DNA of 64,000 nucleotides from positions 1-64,000 of the forward strand of contig JBOEGX010000004.1 of NCBI GenBank assembly GCA_050633645.1, given 5' to 3'. Each line of letters begins with the position of its first letter. Positions within the stretch are counted from its first letter, which is position 1. A model generated the notes under the pieces. It ran no database searches and had not been told where the DNA came from. It was given only the letters and a program-made list of their open reading frames with translations. Below, one piece after another: positions 28,363-38,011 of this stretch. The stretch is from UBA1672 sp050633645 (GTDB taxonomy: Bacteria; Pseudomonadota; Alphaproteobacteria; Micavibrionales; Micavibrionaceae). Made by a program: the position numbers and the translations under genes.

Positions 28363-29619
28363 CTAGAAATCAACCATGTTACCCAAATTCATATAGATCG
28401 GCCCCAAAGAACCCGCCGCAATCCAAATAATAACCAAGGCAAGTACAAGCGTCAAAACGGGTTGTATCATCTCGGTTAATGCATCGATAGCTTCATCTAC
28501 GTCCTTAATATAGAAATCCGAAACCTGATCCAACACATTGGACAGCCCACCAGACTCCTCACCAATACGAACCATACGAACAACCATACTCGGAAATTCA
28601 CCAGATGCATTAAAAGCATCAGACAGCGGACTCCCTGATTGTACATACTGCTCGACACCTTCCATCGCGTCAATCAAAACAAGATTTGAAACAGTTTTCC
28701 GTGCCGCCTTAAGCGCCTTAATAACATCGATACCGCTCGAAAACATCGCTGAAAAAGTCTGTGCATAACGTGCAATCGTTATCTTTCTAATGATATTTCC
28801 CGCCACAGGCATGCGCAAATACATCGAATCGAGCTTAAACGCAACATTATCCGACAAACGCCGGGCGCTAATAAACGACACGATCAACAATACAGGCACA
28901 AGAATAACAATATACGCTCCATAAATAGGCAATCCCAATACGTTAAACTGCGATTGAACGAAAAAATTAGATGTTGCAATAAGCGACGTAGAATACCACG
29001 GAAGCTCAAGCTCAAGATATTTCAAAAACCCAACAATCTGCGGAACAACTGTGCTCATCATAAAAATAATAGTCCCCAGAACGACAACCCCAGCAATCAT
29101 CGGATAACGCGTTGCTTTCTTAATCTTCGCCTGCATCTCCGCCACTTTTTTCAAATAAGAAACCAAACGAACGTAAGATAATGTTAAATCCCCTGTATCC
29201 TCACCCGCCTTAATCATTGAAATATAAAGCGGCTTAAATATCTTCGGGTGCTTTTCAAGCGATTCCGACAAAGACGCCCCATCGCGAACATCTCTGTGAA
29301 CCTCGCTAATCACATCGCGCATCTGGTCGTTATCAGACCCATCGCGAATATCAGACAACGCATCAAGCATAGGAACACCCGCGCTTTGCATTTGCTCCAT
29401 ATTAATAAAAAACTGCGTTAAATCCCTGATTTTAATTTTATTAAGAGTAAGGCTGACCTTGCTTTTACGTGAACTCAAATTCGTACACTGCACAAGCTCA
29501 AGCCCCGCCGTTTGAAGCTGGTTATGCAAGTCAATTTCGCTAAGTGCCGACAACGTCCCACGAACAGGACGCCCCCTCACATTAATTGCTCTATATTTAT
29601 AGCGTTCGATAACAACCAC
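28363..29619 (-). CDS. pilC: Type IV pilus inner-membrane platform protein (PilC/GspF)
   Basis: A 418-residue platform protein with two T2SSF domains (about 70-195 and 275-400). PMIAGVVVLGTIIFMMSTVVPQ and a second set of hydrophobic spans near the C-terminus are diagnostic, as is the motif RMVRIGEESGGL. It transmits motion from PilB, PilT and PilU to the pilin pool. It begins 45 bases after pilB ends. Confidence 0.93.
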   Translation of the reverse strand: MVVIERYKYRAINVRGRPVRGTLSALSEIDLHNQLQTAGLELVQCTNLSSRKSKVSLTLNKIKIRDLTQFFINMEQMQSAGVPMLDALSDIRDGSDNDQMRDVISEVHRDVRDGASLSESLEKHPKIFKPLYISMIKAGEDTGDLTLSYVRLVSYLKKVAEMQAKIKKATRYPMIAGVVVLGTIIFMMSTVVPQIVGFLKYLELELPWYSTSLIATSNFFVQSQFNVLGLPIYGAYIVILVPVLLIVSFISARRLSDNVAFKLDSMYLRMPVAGNIIRKITIARYAQTFSAMFSSGIDVIKALKAARKTVSNLVLIDAMEGVEQYVQSGSPLSDAFNASGEFPSMVVRMVRIGEESGGLSNVLDQVSDFYIKDVDEAIDALTEMIQPVLTLVLALVIIWIAAGSLGPIYMNLGNMVDF

Positions 29620-29664
29620 CTTTGAAACAAGGAAAGAGATAAAATCGCCACCCTTTAAAAAACA

Positions 29665-31617
29665 CTATTTTCTAAGGTCAACGACTTTGGAAAGAGATGC
29701 AATATCAGTCACACCTTCCAATACCTTTAGAATGCCATCGTCCTTCATACTTTTGAAGCCTTTTTTTACAGCCAGAGCTTTTAATTCAGCTTTTGATTCA
29801 TTTCTAGCCACAACTTCGTCTAATTCCTCATCAAATGATAGAATTTCAACAACCGCGACGCGCCCCTTATACCCCTTACCACGACATACCTGACATCCTT
29901 CACTATGTGATTTATAAATTTTAGGCGGATTTCCCGAATCAACACCAAGAATTTCACACTCATTTTGATCTGGGCTGTGCTCAATTTTACATTCACTACA
30001 TAATCGACGTGCCAAACGTTGCGCAAACACGGCAATAATCGCCCCCGCAAGCATCCCGGGCTTCATTCCCAAATCAAGCAATCGCGGTATAGCCCCAAAA
30101 GAATCATTTGTATGCAATGACGTATAAACCTGATGCCCCGTCATCGCCGCCTTAAGCGCCATTTCCGCAGTTATCTTATCGCGAATCTCCCCAATAAATA
30201 TAATATCTGGATCCTGACGTAAAAGCGCCTTAATACCATCCGCAAACTCAAGAACACCTTCACGCACATGTGTCTGACGGATCATCGGCAATGAATATTC
30301 AACTGGGTCTTCCAAGGTCTGAATATTCACCTCAACATCATTAATTTCATTAAGCATCGAATAAAGCGAGGTCGTCTTACCACTCCCCGTAGGACCAGTA
30401 ACAATAATAATACCCTCCGGTTTTTCAGACGCATTTTTGATTAGAGCCATATTCGCATCACTAAAACCAAGCCCTTCAAGCGGCATAATACTCGCGCTTT
30501 TATCCAAAACACGAAGAACAATATTCTCACCATTAACCGTCGGAAGAGATGACACACGAAAATCAGCTTCGCGCCCACCAATATTCAAATTAAAACGCCC
30601 ATCTTGCGGAGATAACTTATCCGCAATATTCATCTCTGACATAATTTTGATACGCTGTGAAATTCCGTTCCAGTGCTGCTTGTGCAAGATCTGTGCGGTA
30701 AACAAGACACCATCCAAACGATAGCGCAAACGCACAAAGTTTTCCTCTGGTTCAAAGTGCAAATCAGACGCACCAATTTTCACAGCATCAAAGACAAGCG
30801 CGTTCACCAAACGCACAATCGGATGAGAAAACGCATCCTTTTCTGATAACGACGCAACATCTTTTTGTGCCTTACCCTCTTCCAATTCCTGCAAAATATC
30901 TTTGATCGAACTGGCATAACCATAAGACGCATCAATCGCATCTGATAAAATCGCCGCCGTCGTAACCATCGGCTTGATCTGCTTATCCTTCGGCAGAAAA
31001 CGCCGCAAAGTATCAAGGGCAACGACATCATACGGGTCAGACATTGCAACCATAATATCTTTATCTGTCATAGATACAGGCAACACACAATGTTGAACCG
31101 CAACAGATTTATCGAGCAGCGCCAAGACCTCACCATCAACAATCGTATTGCGCGGGTCAAACACTCCAAATCCAGAGCTTTCAGCCAAGAACAGAGTAAG
31201 CGCATCTTCTTCAATAAAACTTAGATCAACAAGAATTTCCCCAAGCATTTTGCCTGAAATTTTCTTTTCCTGTAGCGCGACATTGAGCTGGTCATCTGTA
31301 ATAAGCCCCATGGAAACCATGCGCTCACCCATTCTCCCCTTACCCGAATCAGCACCATCTTGCTCTCCTTCATAAGCGGCAAGCTCCGTTGAACCGGAGG
31401 CAATAACCTCACCAGAAGATACATCACTGGCATCAGGTGCCACCACATCAGTAACAGACGACACAACCTCAACCTCGATATCATCAAGATCAGATTCATC
31501 AACATCGAACAAAACCTCTTCCATATCCTCATCATCCATGACATCAGTCGGCGTATCACCAAACGGTTTGTGATCCAATTCATTCTCCGAAACAACTTCC
31601 AGCTCAATATCTTCCAT
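29665..31617 (-). CDS. pilB: Type IV pilus assembly ATPase (PilB/GspE)
   Basis: Extension ATPase, 650 residues. A long acidic N-terminus (1-90) precedes an MshEN-type domain (GERMVSMGLITDDQL) and the ATPase core with Walker A GPTGSGKTTS, the Asp box LEDPVEYS, Walker B IIFIGEIRD and the His box TSLHTND. The zinc site uses CSEC and CQVC. MshEN domains bind cyclic-di-GMP in characterised relatives, so assembly may be second-messenger controlled. ATG at 31617 chosen; a GTG two codons upstream is possible. First gene of the pilus block. Confidence 0.94.
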   Translation of the reverse strand: MEDIELEVVSENELDHKPFGDTPTDVMDDEDMEEVLFDVDESDLDDIEVEVVSSVTDVVAPDASDVSSGEVIASGSTELAAYEGEQDGADSGKGRMGERMVSMGLITDDQLNVALQEKKISGKMLGEILVDLSFIEEDALTLFLAESSGFGVFDPRNTIVDGEVLALLDKSVAVQHCVLPVSMTDKDIMVAMSDPYDVVALDTLRRFLPKDKQIKPMVTTAAILSDAIDASYGYASSIKDILQELEEGKAQKDVASLSEKDAFSHPIVRLVNALVFDAVKIGASDLHFEPEENFVRLRYRLDGVLFTAQILHKQHWNGISQRIKIMSEMNIADKLSPQDGRFNLNIGGREADFRVSSLPTVNGENIVLRVLDKSASIMPLEGLGFSDANMALIKNASEKPEGIIIVTGPTGSGKTTSLYSMLNEINDVEVNIQTLEDPVEYSLPMIRQTHVREGVLEFADGIKALLRQDPDIIFIGEIRDKITAEMALKAAMTGHQVYTSLHTNDSFGAIPRLLDLGMKPGMLAGAIIAVFAQRLARRLCSECKIEHSPDQNECEILGVDSGNPPKIYKSHSEGCQVCRGKGYKGRVAVVEILSFDEELDEVVARNESKAELKALAVKKGFKSMKDDGILKVLEGVTDIASLSKVVDLRK

Positions 31618-31748
31618 AGTCACTCAAAGCGCAAAACGCTATCCAATCTAATAAAATGAAGAAATACGCAGAAAAAAACAAAGGTGCTATCACCCTAACA
31701 CCTCTTTGTAACAATAAAATATTAACAAACAATTAGAAACCCATAAAA

Positions 31749-31772
31749 AAAGAGGGCATAAACGCCCTCTTT
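31749..31772 (-). terminator. Intrinsic terminator of glutamine synthetase
   Basis: Nine-base perfect stem (AAAGAGGGC with GCCCTCTTT) around a six-base loop, with a run of As at 31745-31750 that becomes the T-run on the minus strand. It separates glutamine synthetase from the pilus block. Confidence 0.85.
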
Positions 31773-31790
31773 CCACAATAATTTTATATT

Positions 31791-32906
31791 TTACTCAGCA
31801 GCAATAGCAAATTTTGCATTTTTACGTGGCCACGATGAGAACTGCATCACAGACTCATCAACACCACAAACAGTTGCACATAAACGCGCAGCAACCAAAT
31901 AAGGATCAGCATTCGCACCTGGACGACGGTCTTCGAAATAACCATACCCTTTTTGTGCCACCAACTGAGGAATACGAATTGAACATCCGCGATCCGCATT
32001 ACCAGACTTAAAAGTATTGATATCACATGTCTCATGTGCCCCCGTCAAACGACGATCCAAACCATATCCATAAAGAACAATATGCTCTTTATGTTTTTTA
32101 GACAAAGCTTCAACAGCAGCATCAATCGCCGCCTTACCCTTAGCTTTATCACGCGTATCCTTAGTAGAGAAGTTCGTGTGCATACCAGCACCATTCCAAT
32201 CACCAGTCACCGGCTTGTTATGCGTTGAAACAGTCACGCCATAATCTTCGGCAATTCTGTACAACAACCAACGAGACAACCAAGTATGATCCGACGCCGT
32301 CAAAACATCATTTTTTTCATCATCCGCACCACGATAACCAATCTGAAACTCCCACTGACCAGGCATAACTTCTGCGTTAATACCATAGAAGAGAAGCCCA
32401 ATATCGATACACGCCTGCGCATGATCTTCAACGATATCACGACCAAATGCCTCATCCGCGCCAACACCGCAGTAATAAGGCCCTTGTGGACCAGGAAAAC
32501 CGCTTTCAGGCCAACCAAGTGGCTGACGACCTTTGAACATCGTATATTCTTGCTCGAACCCCGCCCACGGGTCTTGCTCCGCTGCACCAGCATCAAGAAC
32601 AGCACGCAATTGCGCGCGCGAATTTGACTCATGTGGTGTCTTACCATCGGGGTTGTAAACCTCTGCTAAAACCAGATAATTCCCCTCACCACGAATTGGA
32701 TCAGAAACAAATGTAACAGGCTTCAAAATACAATCGGAATCATCGCCTGCTGCCTGGTTTGTAGACGAACCATCAAAGCTCCACTCTGGGAAATCATCAA
32801 TAGAGGGGCTTGCCCCCAAATTAACAACACGTGCTTTTGAACGCAAATGACGCGTAGGAAGCGCCCCATCCATCCAAATATATTCGGCCATAGTAAATTT
32901 TGCCAT
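31791..32906 (-). CDS. glnII: Glutamine synthetase type II (GSII)
   Basis: Makes glutamine from glutamate and ammonia. At 371 residues it is the eukaryote-like GSII class rather than the 470-residue GSI. Features: EYIWMDG, the beta-grasp stretch with PEWSFDGSST, the catalytic NAEVMPGQWEFQIG, HTNFSTKDTR, and the adenine-binding NADRGCSIRIP. No adenylylation loop is expected in this class. The upstream region holds a small dyad, ATGC-N7-GCAT at 32992-33006, possibly regulatory. Confidence 0.97.
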   Translation of the reverse strand: MAKFTMAEYIWMDGALPTRHLRSKARVVNLGASPSIDDFPEWSFDGSSTNQAAGDDSDCILKPVTFVSDPIRGEGNYLVLAEVYNPDGKTPHESNSRAQLRAVLDAGAAEQDPWAGFEQEYTMFKGRQPLGWPESGFPGPQGPYYCGVGADEAFGRDIVEDHAQACIDIGLLFYGINAEVMPGQWEFQIGYRGADDEKNDVLTASDHTWLSRWLLYRIAEDYGVTVSTHNKPVTGDWNGAGMHTNFSTKDTRDKAKGKAAIDAAVEALSKKHKEHIVLYGYGLDRRLTGAHETCDINTFKSGNADRGCSIRIPQLVAQKGYGYFEDRRPGANADPYLVAARLCATVCGVDESVMQFSSWPRKNAKFAIAAE

Positions 32907-33027
32907 GTAAACTCTCCATTATTCAACATTCATGATGAAACTCATTGTGCATATTTACAAAAACCAATCAAGCATTTTAAACATAACTGCCATGCTATTT
33001 TTGCATAACAGGGGCGGCTCAGCCACC

Positions 33028-33654
33028 CTACTCACTCACAGCATACCCATCCATGCCCTTAACTTTATTGATATGCAACACGATTTGCTTGGAAAACTGA
33101 CGCACCACTTGTTGATCATGATCAGAAACATTAGCCATAGTATCCATAGCGCCAATCGCTTCATCCATCGTTTTCTTAGCCTCAGGAATAGAATTAATCA
33201 ACGCAGCAACTTCAGGGGGCATTTGCTGAAGTCGCAATTTCATATCTCCCGCCTTATCTGTATTCGCCGCATAAAAAGCCGTCATAATACGGTCACCCAT
33301 TTCTCCCCACTGTTCCAAAGAATCATAAGGCTTTTCGGATTTATCATTCATATAAGAAATCGCCACACTAGAAAAACGATCATAAAACCCTAAATGATTT
33401 TCCTTAACATACTCTACATTTGCCTGATATGCAGGCTGTCCTGTTTTCGCCAAATCCATAGCCTTAGGCCGAAAAATGGAATATTCACCAACAGAACGGA
33501 ATTCCTCATCAATCGGATACATCTGCTCTTGAATATTTAAAAAAGATGCAACATCAGAAACCAAAAGCTCATCCGCTATAGCATTCTGTACAACCCCAGC
33601 CATAAAAAATACAGCAAAAAACACACCCAAAAAGAGGGGTTTCAAAAAAGGCAT
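33028..33654 (-). CDS. Secreted hypothetical protein
   Basis: Unrecognised 208-residue protein with an N-terminal signal peptide ending near AIADE, then a helical mature domain with no cysteines. It follows rpoD by about 20 bases. A GC-rich hairpin (33006-33024) right after its stop may act as a transcript end, although there is no T-run. Confidence 0.65.
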   Translation of the reverse strand: MPFLKPLFLGVFFAVFFMAGVVQNAIADELLVSDVASFLNIQEQMYPIDEEFRSVGEYSIFRPKAMDLAKTGQPAYQANVEYVKENHLGFYDRFSSVAISYMNDKSEKPYDSLEQWGEMGDRIMTAFYAANTDKAGDMKLRLQQMPPEVAALINSIPEAKKTMDEAIGAMDTMANVSDHDQQVVRQFSKQIVLHINKVKGMDGYAVSE

Positions 33655-33673
33655 AATATCTCCTATTTATAAA

Positions 33674-35671
33674 TTAAGTATCAAGGAAGCTTCGAAGCTT
33701 ACGAGAACGACTTGGATGCTTCAGTTTACGCAATGCTTTCGCCTCAATTTGACGAATACGCTCTCGCGTAACATTAAATTGCTGACCAACCTCTTCCAAG
33801 GTATGATCAGTATTCATACCAATACCAAATCGCATCCGAAGAACACGCTCTTCACGTGGCGTCAACGACGCAAGAACACGGGTCGTTGTTTCACGAAGGT
33901 TTGAGTGAATAGCACTATCAACAGGCAACAACGCATTCTTATCTTCAATAAAGTCACCCAAAGACGAATCTTCTTCATCACCAATCGGCGTTTCAAGAGA
34001 GACTGGCTCTTTCGCGATTTTTAAAACCTTACGAACTTTATCAAGCGGCATATGCAAACGTTCCGCCAACTCCTCTGGTGTCGGTTCACGACCAATCTCA
34101 TGCATCATCTGGCGTGATGTTCGAACAAGCTTATTAATCGTTTCAATCATATGAACAGGAATACGAATTGTACGCGCCTGATCCGCAATCGAACGCGTAA
34201 TCGCCTGACGTATCCACCATGTCGCATAGGTTGAAAATTTATAACCACGGCGATATTCAAATTTATCAACCGCCTTCATCAAACCAATATTACCTTCCTG
34301 AATAAGATCAAGGAACTGCAAGCCGCGATTCGTATATTTTTTCGCAATTGAAATAACAAGACGCAAATTCGCTTCCACCATTTCTTTCTTCGCACGCGCG
34401 GCTTCACGCTCACCTTTTTGAACAGTACCAACAATGCGACGCCATTCAGGAATAGGAAGCATACACTCTTCGGAAATCATGCTGATTTGATCACGCATTT
34501 TTTGAACGGCTTCACCATGCTTTTCAACAAAAACAGCCCAGCCCTTACCCTTAAGACCGCCAACACGCTCAACCCATGTTGGGTCAACTTCCGAGCCATA
34601 ATATTGCTTAAGGAAATCTTCGCGCTTCACTTTGCTATCCACTGCAAAACGCATAATTTTACCTTCTATATTAACAAGCTCACGATTAATGCTATATAAA
34701 CGGTCTATAAGCTGCTCAATACGCGCATTATTCAAATGAACCTCGTTCATTTGCGCAACCATATCATCGCGAAGCGCATGATATTTCTTATTCGTCGCCG
34801 CATCTGGCTCATCACCTTTTTGCAACGAATCCAAACGGGTCTGCTGCACTTTTTGCATCTTTTTATACGTTTTTTCAATATTCCCGAAAACTTCAAAGAC
34901 AAGTGGTGCTAACTCTTCTTCCATAACAGCCAGAGAAACATTTCCCTCATCTTCATCTTCATCATCTGAATTTTCACTGTCTGAGCTTTCACTGTCTGAA
35001 CCTTCATCATCAGATTTAGAATCATCTTCATCCGACGAATCTTCCTCCTTACTATCATCATCTTCTTTTACTGCGGCCTCAACCTCTGCAACATCAGGCC
35101 CCTTGTTATACGTAGTATCAAGATCAATAACCTCACGCAGAAGAATATCCCCCTCCTGCAACGCCTTATACCAAGCAATAATAGATTCAATCGCAAGCGG
35201 GCTTTCACACATCCCACCAATCATCATTTCACGGCCAGCTTCTATACGCTTGGCAATCGCAATCTCACCCTCGCGTGACAACAACTCAACCGCGCCCATT
35301 TCACGTAAATACATACGCACAGGGTCATCGGTGCGCCCCGTATCATCATCGGCGATATTACCACCTGATTCGTACTCCTCCTCATCATCTTCATCAGATT
35401 TTTTTGAATCAGACGAATCAGAATCCTCAGCATCGCCTTCATTTTCAACCAACTGAATACCAACATCAGACAACGCCGCCATAGCATCTTCTATCTGCTC
35501 GGAAGAAAAATCTTTCGCTGGCAACGCCTTGTTAAATGAATCATAAGTAACAAATCCTTTGGATTTACCCTCAGCAGCAAGCTTTTTAATAACACTTGCC
35601 ATTGCACCTTTTGATGTTGAATCTTGATTGTCTTCGTTTTTATTATCACTCACAGCAGTATTTCCAACCAT
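33674..35671 (-). CDS. rpoD: RNA polymerase primary sigma factor RpoD
   Basis: Vegetative sigma factor, 665 residues. Regions: 1.1 at the N-terminus, region 1.2 (DPVRMYLREMGAVELLSREGE), a non-conserved region carrying a long Asp/Glu/Ser-rich insert (about 200-245), region 2 (YATWWIRQAITRSIADQ), region 3, and region 4 with LRMRFGIGM and the helix-turn-helix TRERIRQIEAKAL. An earlier acidic stretch also lies at about 75-112. The usual dnaG-rpoD order is kept. The start lacks a strong ribosome-binding site. Confidence 0.98.
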   Translation of the reverse strand: MVGNTAVSDNKNEDNQDSTSKGAMASVIKKLAAEGKSKGFVTYDSFNKALPAKDFSSEQIEDAMAALSDVGIQLVENEGDAEDSDSSDSKKSDEDDEEEYESGGNIADDDTGRTDDPVRMYLREMGAVELLSREGEIAIAKRIEAGREMMIGGMCESPLAIESIIAWYKALQEGDILLREVIDLDTTYNKGPDVAEVEAAVKEDDDSKEEDSSDEDDSKSDDEGSDSESSDSENSDDEDEDEGNVSLAVMEEELAPLVFEVFGNIEKTYKKMQKVQQTRLDSLQKGDEPDAATNKKYHALRDDMVAQMNEVHLNNARIEQLIDRLYSINRELVNIEGKIMRFAVDSKVKREDFLKQYYGSEVDPTWVERVGGLKGKGWAVFVEKHGEAVQKMRDQISMISEECMLPIPEWRRIVGTVQKGEREAARAKKEMVEANLRLVISIAKKYTNRGLQFLDLIQEGNIGLMKAVDKFEYRRGYKFSTYATWWIRQAITRSIADQARTIRIPVHMIETINKLVRTSRQMMHEIGREPTPEELAERLHMPLDKVRKVLKIAKEPVSLETPIGDEEDSSLGDFIEDKNALLPVDSAIHSNLRETTTRVLASLTPREERVLRMRFGIGMNTDHTLEEVGQQFNVTRERIRQIEAKALRKLKHPSRSRKLRSFLDT

Positions 35672-35779
35672 AATTAAATAGGCCCTATTTTTAAAATCGT
35701 TTAACGATAATCCTAAATTGAATGAATTTCAAAGGGTTATAAACAACATAATAAGTTTTCCCCGAAGTTTTAAAGATAA

Positions 35780-37618
35780 TCACACATCACCAGAAGATTT
35801 ACTCTCCAACAAATGCCTTAACCTCTCTTCATCTTCTTCACTAGAATCTAGATACGCCTTTTTCCATCCATTTTGTATTTCTTTCTCCAAGCCCGCCGCA
35901 TTTCCATCTCTCCAGTATTCGAGCCATTGCCCCGTAATATCTTCTTCGCGCGCGGACGGAGAACTAAAAGATGCGTGAACATAGACAGATTCGTTACAAA
36001 TGTCACTAATTTCTTGTGAATAACCTGAATTTTTTAGGTTTTCAATAAATCCACTAAGTTGAACATCGCCATCCGTCAACTCACTCACAATTTTCTGCCG
36101 CAATCGTTCCAAAGATTGATCGCGCAAAGACATCCCACAAATAATATCCTCAACACTCTCAAAAATCTCAGGGTGATTAACAATCCCCGCAAGCAAAACA
36201 CGTGGGAAAAGCCGCTGAGCATGGCCTTGCGGCGCTCTGGGGCGCACAGGAACACCGCCACCTTTTCCAAAACCACCTTTACGCGAATTATACGAAAAAT
36301 CTCTTCTCGGGAAGAAAACCTCTGAAACTTTATTCTTAAGCTGAGACTTGTAATGCACCTGCACATCATTATTCGCAATCCGCGCAACATCATTTTCAAG
36401 CTGCTTAATCACCCCTGCGCGCATCTCTGGCGTGCGTAAATCCTTACCCTGCACATGAGAGTTCCATACAAAATCAAACAACGATATGCTTGATTTAATT
36501 ATTTTCCTAAAGCCTTGAACGCCAGCCCCCTTAATCAAACTATCCGGATCTTCTCCATCAGGCATAAACGCAAAAGAAACGCTTTTCCCTGGCTCAAGCA
36601 ACGGTAAAATACGATCACAAACCCGTCCCGCCGCCTTACGCCCTGCATTGTCACCGTCAAAACACAGCACGGGAACCTTGCTGAAATCAGGAATCATATT
36701 CCACATAGAGATAATTTGCTCTTCCGTAACCGCCGTTCCCATAGGCGCGAGCGCACCACGAACACCGGCTTGCGCGCACGCAATCACATCCATATACCCC
36801 TCAACCAATATAAGGCTCTGCCCATCCGCCGATGCTCTGCGCGCGGTGGGCTCACCGTAAAGCATACTTCCCTTATGAAACAATGGCGTTTCAGATGAGT
36901 TTATATATTTTGGCGGCGTAAAATCCCCACGTTGCGGGGGCCGCAAATGATCTGGCAAAATCCGTCCACCAAACGCCACAATCCGCCCGCGCCGATCGGG
37001 AACAGGAAAAACAATGCGGTCTCTGAAAAAAGCATAAGGATCACCACCTTTAGTCGACTTCCGTAACAAGCCAACCTTAATCATATCCGCATCGGTATAG
37101 TCCTTTGACAATAAAAACTTCCGCAATGCCTGTGCATCATCTGGCGCAAACCCAACACGAAATTCCTCAATCGTTTCCTTAGTAATTCCTCGATCCACAA
37201 GATACGACATTGCATCCGCATTGCGTTGTTCATGCAAATACCCTTCAAAGAACCGCGTGGCATCATCCATCAACGCGTATAAATCTTTTTCCTGCTTCGC
37301 CTTCGCGGCCTCTTGCGGCGTAGGCTTAGGCACTTGCATTCCCGCCTCAGCCGCCAGCATTTCAATCGCATCCATAAATGTAATATTGTCATGCTTCATC
37401 ACAAAGCCGATAACATCACCATGCTCCCCACATCCAAAACAATGGAAAAACTGCTTATCGTCATTAATCGTAAAAGATGGTGTTTTCTCATGATGAAACG
37501 GACAGCAAGCCTTAGATTCTCTGCCCGCCCGCGTAACTTTAATCCGCCGCCCAATCACCTCGGAAAGGGTAATGCGGTTACGCAACTCATCTAAAAAACG
37601 CGGACTAATGACTGACAT
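35780..37618 (-). CDS. dnaG: DNA primase
   Basis: Makes primers at the fork. The 612-residue protein has an N-terminal CHC2 zinc finger (CPFHHEKTPSF to HCFGCGEHGD), the catalytic core with the TOPRIM motifs LVEGYMDVI and FDGDNAGRKAA, and a helicase-binding C-terminal region from about 430. It lies about 110 bases upstream of rpoD on the same strand, the classical macromolecular-synthesis order. Confidence 0.98.
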   Translation of the reverse strand: MSVISPRFLDELRNRITLSEVIGRRIKVTRAGRESKACCPFHHEKTPSFTINDDKQFFHCFGCGEHGDVIGFVMKHDNITFMDAIEMLAAEAGMQVPKPTPQEAAKAKQEKDLYALMDDATRFFEGYLHEQRNADAMSYLVDRGITKETIEEFRVGFAPDDAQALRKFLLSKDYTDADMIKVGLLRKSTKGGDPYAFFRDRIVFPVPDRRGRIVAFGGRILPDHLRPPQRGDFTPPKYINSSETPLFHKGSMLYGEPTARRASADGQSLILVEGYMDVIACAQAGVRGALAPMGTAVTEEQIISMWNMIPDFSKVPVLCFDGDNAGRKAAGRVCDRILPLLEPGKSVSFAFMPDGEDPDSLIKGAGVQGFRKIIKSSISLFDFVWNSHVQGKDLRTPEMRAGVIKQLENDVARIANNDVQVHYKSQLKNKVSEVFFPRRDFSYNSRKGGFGKGGGVPVRPRAPQGHAQRLFPRVLLAGIVNHPEIFESVEDIICGMSLRDQSLERLRQKIVSELTDGDVQLSGFIENLKNSGYSQEISDICNESVYVHASFSSPSAREEDITGQWLEYWRDGNAAGLEKEIQNGWKKAYLDSSEEDEERLRHLLESKSSGDV

Positions 37619-37719
37619 AAACTACTACTAGCAAAAGAAGCGCCCTTACGCCATAGAAGAAGAACACATCACAAACATTTTTAGCTTATGCACAATTTTG
37701 AATAAAAATATTAGCAAAT

Positions 37720-37754
37720 TTGCATAAAGTGCTAGACATCTGTATATTTATACA
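37720..37754 (+). promoter_or_regulatory. Promoter with overlapping operator for a 40-residue gene
   Basis: TTGCAT (37720-37725), a 17-base spacer and TATATT (37743-37748) form a good promoter. The -10 lies inside a perfect palindrome, TGTATA-TT-TATACA (37741-37754), a likely repressor site. Downstream, GTATCT-TTTT-AGATAC (37783-37798) can form a leader hairpin. Confidence 0.5.
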
Positions 37755-37836
37755 TAATGTATGAGTGCATTAAATATTTCAGGTATCTTTTTAGATACAC
37801 CTTTAATATTAGAAGTTAAATATACGGAGTATAAGA

Positions 37837-37959
37837 ATGCCAGAGATCTTCTCAAAAGACTGTAAAGTAAAGCTCATCGAATACGGTGATAACTGTAGCT
37901 CTTTCCCGTTATGGGATTCCATAAAACAAAAAATTGCTGCCCTGTTCAAAAAGAAATAA
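37837..37959 (+). CDS. Small hypothetical protein, 40 residues
   Basis: Short basic protein starting MPEIFSKDCKVKL and ending AALFKKK, with two cysteines and no membrane span. A CGGAGT site seven bases before the ATG supports translation. It has its own promoter, a palindromic operator, a leader hairpin and an intrinsic terminator directly after the stop, so it is a complete small transcription unit between the divergent dnaG and the converging yqeY. No homologue recognised. Confidence 0.6.
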   Translation: MPEIFSKDCKVKLIEYGDNCSSFPLWDSIKQKIAALFKKK

Positions 37960-37965
37960 AAAAAG

Positions 37966-37988
37966 CCCAGATCGCTCTGGGATTTTTT
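37966..37988. terminator. Bidirectional terminator, small gene and yqeY
   Basis: CCCAGA (37966-37971) pairs with TCTGGG (37976-37981) around a four-base loop; six Ts follow at 37983-37988 and an A-run precedes, so it can stop both the small plus-strand gene and the minus-strand yqeY. Confidence 0.85.
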
Positions 37989-38011
37989 ATACCTAATTTA
38001 TGACTGCAGTT

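Noticed and set aside
32907..33027. Sigma-54 promoter for glutamine synthetase II
   Set aside because: A TGGCAG is present on the minus strand but the -12 TTGC element is not at the right distance.
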